This document shows positions 56,304 to 64,000 of a DNA stretch of 64,000 bases, piece by piece. Within the stretch, counting starts at the first letter, position 1. Each line of letters starts with the position of its first letter. Made by a program: the position numbers and the translations under genes. The stretch spans positions 14,684,336 through 14,748,335 of the forward strand of contig CM040091.1 in NCBI GenBank assembly GCA_022496805.1, given 5' to 3'. Below the pieces are notes generated by a model, which saw only the letters and a program-made list of their open reading frames with translations, had not been told where the DNA came from and made no database searches. This DNA is from Pohlia nutans. Lineage: Eukaryota > Streptophyta > Bryopsida > Bryales > Mniaceae.

Positions 56304-59300
56304 TCATCTCGAATACATGGCAGGTATTTTTACAACATTGACGAAGCAAGGACACATGAAAATAGTAAAACAGAAAGGTATGTACAGCGCAGGGACAACC
56401 TTCCGGGATGAACGCACATCAAAATCTCGAGGGACCTTGGCAAGAAATCGCTCGGGGACTTCCATCTGATAAGATTCTTTTCCTACAGTCAAATAAACAA
56501 TCTGCATTTTCACAAGTTCCAAGCAATCAGAGAAGCTGTCACCCACAGAATCATAATGCACAGCATACCTGGACTAAAGTTCAAGGAGAACCACTAATTA
56601 AAAACAACTTATGTGACAAAAATGAACAAGGAACTGGTAGAATTGAAAGTGGAAATGATGAGGAATATCAGGACGGAGTCGACGTCTGGGGAATCGCCAA
56701 AGTGCGCACGCTGCTCTTCCAAGTAAGCATCAAGCTTGCCCTGACTCCACTTCAGAGATTACCGCAGATGCAGCATCAAAGTCACTATCTACACCTTCAC
56801 GAGGCAGTATACGCCCTGAGTTTTCAGCTAAGTCAGGCCAATCTAATGCCGTCTCAAAATGCTCAATGACCGCCTTCATATCTGGCATACCCTTCCCTGA
56901 TTGAAAGCCCAAGTTTCATTAATCAGTCAAATCTCCAATTCAAGCAACTGCCACATCAATCCCACTTAAAACCCCCGCCAAGTCATGATATTTACTTAAT
57001 TTTTTGTCTTGCATGTTACTCGAATCAGAATTAAATATGTTACATCAAGTCTGTATTATGTAGTGGATGATAGATTCAATATCGCTAGCAGAATATACCG
57101 TCTTTAATAAGAAGAATATACAGACTGCACAATCGTGGTTCAAACAATACTGCTTGATTACGTACCATATGTAAGTAGATCCCTCAAGTGAGTCGATGTC
57201 AGTTCTGAGAGGCATGAATCAAAATGGTCAACTGCTCGTAGCACCCCCGCAAGACTGCTGTAAATTGAAGCACCTGCTTTTTTCCTACATCCTCATACAT
57301 AACCACCTTTCATTGCTGCATTTCCTTCACTTGCTCCAGTGCTGCAGGGTCAAAGATCCTAATTACAACAAAATCCCCCGAGGTCTGGTATCGTAGCAAA
57401 CATCTAAATTAAGGTTCAAATACAGAACCTTCTCTTTAAAGCGAAGGCAAGAGGAAAGAGATACTTGCATACTGACATGCTAAACAGCAATTGAAATTCA
57501 TCGTAAAAAAATCTCCAAAGGATTAAACGACACTTCGATTAGAATGTATGGACTCACCTGCTGGCATGTAATCGAGCTAGTGCGCGTTCCAAACCGGGCA
57601 CCCCTGCCATCACTTTCTTGAACCGTGACACAGCATCTAAAGCTACTCCCTGATAAGATGTGATAAGAATTAAGTAGCACAGTCAATATGATTGAAATTA
57701 AAGAACAGAAGATAGAAGGCATTACGATAAGATTTATTACTTCAAACAAGGCAAAACTTCTGCAGCTTACCTTCAGGTCCCTTCCAGCCATCTGGCCGGC
57801 GTTGTCTAATGGACTCCTCGAGCAGTAAAGGCACCCCCTCAATAATCGACGACCAAAAGGAGTGACGCAATGATCTAGCTTCGCCAGCAATGTTCTGAAC
57901 TTACGAAGGAATCATCAACACTTTAGATGGCATTTCAGATCAAACTTAAGGGCGGATGCCTCAGTAACTGAGGCAGGATCACTTTATTAATATCTCACTA
58001 ACTTAAAAAAAACATCCACGTGACACCAGCATCAACAGTTTCAAACAACTCACTTGCAGCTCTCATGATCAGCGAGGGCCATAGCATTAAAGTGAAGACA
58101 AGCTCACCCAGTCGAGCCACCATCAGAATTTTCCAAAACTTCCAAGTTTTCTAAGGCAGCACCATCCAGCATCATGTAACTAAGGTTCAATTCTATGAAC
58201 GGCCAACAACGTTTGATCCAGGAAAACTTGACGCAGATAGATGACACATGCGCCAAAGGCAGATAAAGCAAATTCCCCTTAGTTTCTCTCCAAGCGCTTT
58301 GACATGTCTCAGAACGTACCTTTGGCACCAACTCCTCCTTGGCAACCACATTTTCTTTCTCAGACCTGAGACCGAAGTTAGTATACATTCATAACCTCCT
58401 TCATGGTTTGCTCAGAATCCCATAGATCACCAGGATTCAGTTCGTTCAACAGTGGGTGTCTGGTGCAATCACGAAGAACTCGGGATGTGGCACTAGAAAG
58501 GGTACCACGAGGTATTGTTACTTCAACTCAGGGCCTCAATTCTGTCAACACAGCACTTAGGCGTATTCTGGCAGCATCATCTTCGAACTGTAGAATCAGT
58601 TCCAATGCAAGCGTTCAATCAAGTCGAGGCAGCGAAGGACTGATGAATTTACAATCATCAGCACATTTGAAAATTCTACAATAAAGTAGGGGAAGCAGCA
58701 ACAATCAACAACATTAAAAAGAAGAATTTATTTTAACACCTGGCACAGCTGGAAGCAGCCTGTTGATGCATCGACAACGCAGAGACTATTGATGAAGAAT
58801 CAGTCTCTGAAGTATGCTCTACAAGTGATAACATAAGCATCCTCGCTCCACTCATATGTACAATATCTCCGTCAATCATTGTGCCTCTTGTGATCACAGC
58901 GCACACTTCACGCATCACAACCTGCATTAAAATATGTATGTATGTGTTAACATTCAAGTTTGATCTCTGCGACACAAGGACATGAGAAATAAATCGCATT
59001 TAAGTTGCCACATATACCTTGTCCTCAGACCCTGTTTCTTTCCGCCGCTTCTCCAACTGGTCAGGTGTCTGTCTGCTCAACAGCAAGAACTCGATATCCC
59101 TGCAATAGCTAGAAATACAGGGACTAACACACACACACTCAGGTACACCCCAAAGCTCAGACCATCCACTAATAAGCTAAATATTAATCAAACCGAGCTA
59201 GGTTGTAGAAGTAACCATAATAGACATTATACTCAGATTCGTCCTCGAAATCACTACTTCAACAAAGCTCACATGTGGCGCAGCGTAGTGACACAAGCCT

Positions 59301-61125
59301 GATTGAACTTGGATGCCAGTACCTTGCGAGCCGGTTTGTGTGCATTGTCCGAGAAGTTTTTCTCTGGAAAGCCGCAATGAGGCTGTTGACCGGCTGCAAT
59401 AGATGAAACACAAATAATATCTAAAGTGTAAACTTTTCGACCTCAACATACAAGCCAGAGTAAACTGATAGATAGGAAAACGCCCTACCATTAACAGAGT
59501 CTAGGTATTGTGCTAAAATCCCGTTGAACCATTTAAATAGCGTAACGCTTAATAAAGCAGCACCATTTTGAACCTCCCTGTCAAAACGTACCCACAATGC
59601 AAAAAGAGTAATCAACAGAATGGAGACCTCCATATACTGCAAATCCAGCTCCTTCGCACCGATGTGTGCGTCCATTTCGAACATCTCATAAAATTTTCCC
59701 ATCTGCAGAGCATATCTATCCAACCGTCAAGAAGCTATGATGATAATTTCAAAGGTCTAATAGTATGTTTCTTCACACAGGATCATTCCCTACACTCTGG
59801 AGTACGTAACTCTAGCCAAAACAACGAAACTGTTTTGCAAATCACTACACCTCATGAATACAAGATGGAGATCAACCAGCGTAACATGTAATTCATGGAA
59901 TAATCACATGATACCATAAAAAAAAGAATCACAGTATCACAAAAGTCCACGTCACGCAGAAACAGAGCCTGAAATTTCGTGAATCCTCCAGGAATGGTTT
60001 ACCTTGAACAGCAAAACCTTATCCATGTGTTTGGCTTTAAACATCCACCACTGGCGCTGCACATGCCACCAGAATCCATACGAATCCAATTAAATTCAGA
60101 AGACCGTGTGCCCACAAGATAACAAAGGCTTTTGAAGGAGTATATCACCAGTAAGCATAGTAGCATAAATACCTGCCCCCCTGAAAGTCCTTTCACAAAA
60201 TCTGCTGGCAGATGGAGCGTGCAAGGATTGTAAGCAGGATCAGTGGGTTTTCTACCAGCAGCATCCTTGCGATCCCTGCCATAAGAAGCCGAATAAAAAT
60301 GCAGTCAATATCAAGATGTCGTCAAACGAGAAGTACTCACTCAGGTTTTAATACCCATTGCGTCAGGTTCGGCATGTTCCTCTCGACTATGACATAAACT
60401 TCGTTATTGCAGTACCATCCGAGGAAAACATCATAAGCATAATAGGACAAAGAGCTGCACATATTAGAGGAACTTTGTTTTGAGGGGACCGTAATGAAGG
60501 TGAAACAACAGACCTAAATGGCAGATACAGAGTAAGTTGCCTGACACAAATATACAGTATGAACACACGAAGATCTAGTTCACTTGCAAGTCCTAGCAGC
60601 AATCTTAACAATATATATAATCAGGCATATTCAGACAGGAAAATGCTCAGACAACCTACTTTCCAAGAAACTTGAACTTCTTCTGAATCACGACCACCAT
60701 TTGAAGCGCTTGGCTGCATCTCCGGTCAGTGCAGACTGATCACCTGAGTGCAAGTAAATTCCGTCGAAGATTAATTAGTGAGTCTATCAATAATAAGGAC
60801 TGCGAAGGAACATGCAAGAACAGCGAAGGAAATGCAAGGCTAGAATGTAGTATCGGGAACCTCCCGTGGAGCACCCCCTGGAGAATGTGTCTCGAAATGT
60901 GTCCCGAAATGCAATAACCAGCAATAGAGCTGAAGATGTAGTGTCTGGAACATTCGGCGCACTCACCTGATGGAAAATCATTCGAGACAACTAGAAAAGA
61001 ATCCAACCGTCCAGAATTGCTCTTGGTGCTGCCTGAGAGATTCTTCGCTGATGAGGAACCTTTGGAAATCCCGGATCTTACGCCATTAGCCGAAGCTGGC
61101 TTGCTCCAGTACCTCCGGAAGAGTT
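56304..61125 (-). pseudogene. MSH6: MSH6 (MutS homologue) pseudogene fragment, N-terminus to mid-protein
   Basis: Minus-strand exons still carry MSH6 landmarks in order: SKPASANG and RLDSFLVV (61.1-61.0 kb), PAYNPCTLHLPADFVKGLSGG (split at 60277-60180), RQWWMFKAKHMDKVLLFK (60056-60002), MGKFYEMFEMDAHIGAKELD (59708-59634), QPHCGFPEKNFS (about 59390), GYRVLAVEQT (about 59100), REVCAVITRGTM (about 58905), LNLSYMMLDGAALENLEVLE (about 58170), KLDHCVTPFGRRLL (about 57870), ALDAVSRFKKVMAGVPGLER (about 57630), GKGMPDMKAVIEHFETALDW (about 56880), VPRDFDVRSSRKV (about 56405). Lesions include a 2-base deletion after VEQT, an in-frame TGA after TELRP, and a frame change after GRRLL. The C-terminal ATPase domain is absent and the N-terminal PCNA-binding segment is cut off. 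In life MSH6 pairs with MSH2 for mismatch repair. Introns are retained, so this was a DNA-level transfer. Confidence 0.9.
60847..60868. repeat. one terminus of the 102-bp foldback element in MSH6 fragment
   Basis: GTAGTATCGGGAACCTCCCG matches the terminal part of 13961-14062, but the interior does not follow. It lies in what would be the first MSH6 intron. Confidence 0.55.
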
Positions 61126-62599
61126 TTTCGTTGGCCCTGTGCATAACTGGTGCCTCTCTTGGCTAGCTTCGTCATCTTGGTAAGATATTTCTGGATATAA
61201 TGTGACTACATGTATGCAAATTAAATGGCGTTGTTTTAATCAGGTGGCTAGGGCAACGGAGGACGTTCGAAGTGGAGATAAACGGTCGAAATGGGAAGCT
61301 GTCAGCAGTGCAGAGAAAATTCTAAGGCTCTCTGTCAACGATGGAAGTCAAAGCATTGCTCTTCAACTAAGTAACATGGTGCATCAGATCTCAAATGATG
61401 GTATGCTGGACCTGAGCGATGTGCTTACGTTGGCCATTGTTGGGTATGCCCTTGCTGGTGAAGCGAGTCCCAAGGGATTCTCAAGTGGCCCTTTTTCATG
61501 GGAAGAAGAAGCAGTCCTCACAGATGCTCTTCTAAATGCTATTTTGAAAGGCCTTGCTGAGGTTGGGTTTCCAAGTCGCTTGAAAAGGGCTCTGGAGTCT
61601 CACTGGGAGAGGTTGAAAGGTAATAAAACCTGAGAAAATTGCCGAACAGGAGGTGGAGTTGAACGATGACTGGGGGGAGTGGGAGGGAGTAGATGAAGAA
61701 AGTGACGATGGAAATTATCTAGAGGCTCACTTGAAGTTGGAGATAAGGGACTGGTTACAAGACCTCATGACCAGATTACACTGTATATCATGAGCGCGGG
61801 CAAGACTTCATGCGACCTTACGGTCTACCGAGGAGCAGGTTTTCGCGATGGGGTTGTTACAGAAATTGTTTTCATTAATATTCTCCAAATCTGACGTCCC
61901 GGGACTGCACCACCACATATCAAGTGTTGGTCGAATTTTTAAGAGTGGACTGGGTAGATTTGGTCTGGGTCAGGTTGGTTACACTTGTTCACGTGCACTG
62001 CAAGTTGAAATATTTGTCAGCCACTAAAGAAGCTCTTATTCATATGCTTCAACTTGTCATTTTTATTTTGACGTCCATGATTAAGGTGATTATGCTGTGT
62101 TAAGAATAGTCCATTTTATGAGTGAATTCACAGTGAGGATGATAGCCTTGTCTTTGGCCACGTGAAAATGGCCACTTATTTTGTGTCTACTTATGATTGC
62201 ACCCAAAGCCGAAACTGGGAGATCACAAGTTGATAATCGTGTTTGTTATTGGAGGACTCAGTGGCTCGGAGGTATGTTACAAGCTTCTCTTTCACTAATC
62301 TTAGCAGACCATGTCTTCATTGGGCATATTCTGGCACTCCATAAAGTTGATGATACTATTGCATCACTTTAAACATTTAAGCAAGATGTAGGAGTGAATT
62401 TTGGGAGATCAGTATGGAGCTTTGAAGGGAATACTTTGAGTACAAGTGCCATATCTGCTTTTGATTAATTTTTTCCTGACTATGATTTTCTTTTGCAATT
62501 TCCAAGTAGGAGGATTTAGACCACTGAAAGTGAAGATAAATATCATCTTCATTCTAAGACCAGTGGCCACAACACCGTAACACTATAACAGGTTTGCCA

Positions 62600-63960
62600 C
62601 CTGGCGAATGAATATTTTTTTTTTTTTGAAAAAATAAGGTTCGCCTCTCAAGAACTGAATTTCTCAATTTTTGTTTTATAGCAAAAATCAGTAAAGATGA
62701 CCTTAAATAGCTTAGAAATAACAAAATATTGCAAAAACTATTTTATTCTATTTTTGTTTTTCTGTCTTCAAAATTTTCCATTTTTTACGTTTTTTATTTT
62801 TAGAATAATTTTTGGAAAAACCTCCTATGGTCCTACGGTAATGGTGTAGGACCTTGCTTTAGATTATTCTTGGACTTACCATTTTAGTTAATTTTATTGT
62901 GGCAGTTTAATATGAGATTGAAGGTTTACAACTTGAGTTGTTCATATTCTTAGTGATGTGGACATTCTATGTACATTATATTTAGCATATAAAAAGGATA
63001 TCATAGGTGGAAGGGAGGATCGATATAAAATGTTTCTTAAAATAAATGTCAGATATTTTGGAACATAAAAATCTTCAACTTCTTAAAAACCCTTTAATGT
63101 GCTAGTATTCACCGTGTGAACGACGCACATATTGAAACTGCTAGATTCTCATCCAAATTGGACACTTTTCATCCAACAAAATTTCTCTTGGTTTTTGAAC
63201 AAGTTGACTATCCTTTGTGCGGTTTGGATCTTTAAAACAAGCTACATGGTTTTTAGAAATACGACAGAATTGGTTTTTGGTAAATTTCATTTTTAGTTCA
63301 AAAAATGAGACCTTAAATATGATTATCCAAAATAAGTAGAATCAAATAATGGGAACCATACCATCTCATAGTCCATGTTATTCCAATTTCATTAAATTAT
63401 TAAAAAAAAAATTGAGCAAATTTAGGATTTTAAATTGAAGTTAAAGAAAAAACCTTGCATATTTAATATAGAAATATTAAATACAAATAGAATAAATCTA
63501 ACTCTATAGATGAGATCTTCACATTGACATTTACAACTTTGCTCTAACCATCAATCCCATTTTTAGTTTTCATCAAACATTTTATAACATATTTTTGAAA
63601 ACAGTCATTATTGACAACAAGTCAAAAGAATTTTTATCAAAAGCACGTTAGGAAGACATCAATAGAATTGCTGTCAAAAGCACGTTAAGAAGATGTCCAT
63701 AGAAATGTCATCAAAAGCATGTTAACAAGACATCAATAGAAATGTTTGTCAAAAACACGTTAAGAAGACATCAAAAGAATTGTTGTTAGAAGCACGACGT
63801 TAACAAGACATCAATAGAATCGCCGTGAATTCTATTGTCAAAGTAAGTTAACAAGACATCAATAGAATTGTAGTCAAAACTACCTTAACATCACATCAAG
63901 TGAAATGCGCAATTCTTTCTCAAGATAATGAATTGTATAAAACTCCATAAGTGAATGATG
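62600..63960. repeat. segmental duplication block, copy B (partner 30955-32290)
   Basis: Continues the MIP3 duplication after an internal deletion relative to the original: MIP3 3' flank similarity stops at about 62568 (original 29066) and resumes at about 62605 (original 30960). It ends in the 36-bp minisatellite (63630-63880) and then AT-rich DNA. Confidence 0.88.
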
Positions 63961-63963
63961 AGC

Positions 63964-63967
<4 letters not shown>

Positions 63968-64000
<33 letters not shown>
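63968..64000. repeat. (TA)n microsatellite at window edge
   Basis: At least 16 TA units running to the end of the window. Confidence 0.95.

Larger units (their letters stand above)
55981..62271 (+). pseudogene. duplicated 3' half of MIP3, broken, with MSH6 insert
   Basis: 55981-56019 repeats the end of MIP3 exon 7 (KPDMTLRHLDLLQ), then intron sequence. 61244-61973 repeats exon 8 and about 62203-62271 exon 9. Lesions: a 4-base insertion at about 61621 (GGTAATAAAACC for GGTAAACC), TGA at about 61791 in place of an arginine region codon, and the exon 9 acceptor changed from TTGCAG to TTGCAC. The exon 10 equivalent is missing. The duplicated intron is split by about 5 kb containing antisense MSH6 exons. 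It has no upstream MIP3 exons or promoter and is not functional. Confidence 0.92.

Noticed and set aside
56408..56869. 153-aa plus frame
   Set aside because: Antisense of recognisable MSH6 exons.
60740..61144. Met at 61144 as the MSH6 start
   Set aside because: It lies in MIP3-derived sequence beyond the junction; MSH6 similarity begins at about SKPASANG.

Overview
This is nuclear DNA from a plant. The evidence is intron-rich genes with GT..AG junctions, an interstitial plant-type TTTAGGG telomere motif, a Ty1/copia retrotransposon with plant-type primer-binding and polypurine sites, and plant versions of MED27, MIP3/SCFD2, MSH6 and an RWP-RK protein. Intergenic DNA is AT-rich and built almost entirely of short non-autonomous DNA transposons and diverged segmental duplications. 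I cannot name the species. The dense TTAA-bounded elements and a DRB0094-type RNA ligase suggest an early-diverging land plant or streptophyte lineage, but that is inference.

Layout. 1-1.5 kb: last exon of an RNA ligase gene on the minus strand, with a (GAA)n tract abutting its splice acceptor. 1.5-8.1 kb: a decayed minus-strand copia element whose left LTR is truncated by a TTAA element and also holds a TA-flanked MITE; two copies of another MITE sit inside its leader and pol. 8.1-16.2 kb: no genes, only MITEs and foldbacks. 16.3-20.5 kb: MED27 (Mediator subunit 27), 8 coding exons. 20.6-23.8 kb: MITEs. 23.9-29.4 kb: MIP3/SCFD2 (a Sec1/Munc18-family protein), 10 coding exons, with nested MITEs in its introns. 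29.4-53.4 kb: about 24 kb without a convincing gene, containing TTAA elements, a hAT-like element, a 49-bp minisatellite with an internal palindrome, long foldbacks and several pairs of segmental duplications. 54.1-55.7 kb: a short RWP-RK gene (149 aa) whose upstream region is also duplicated near 45 kb. 56-62.6 kb: a broken second copy of the 3' half of MIP3 carrying, inside one intron and in antisense, a broken 5'-to-middle part of an MSH6 gene. 62.6-64 kb: the second copy of the repeat block that lies downstream of MIP3.

The intact genes are housekeeping functions with no evident common pathway: transcription (MED27, RWP-RK), vesicle tethering (MIP3) and RNA joining (the ligase). The most informative feature is the transposon record. 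Two comparisons of filled and empty sites support TTAA as the target site of the commonest MITEs, as in piggyBac elements, which are not expected to be prominent in plants. Several elements are nested two or three deep.
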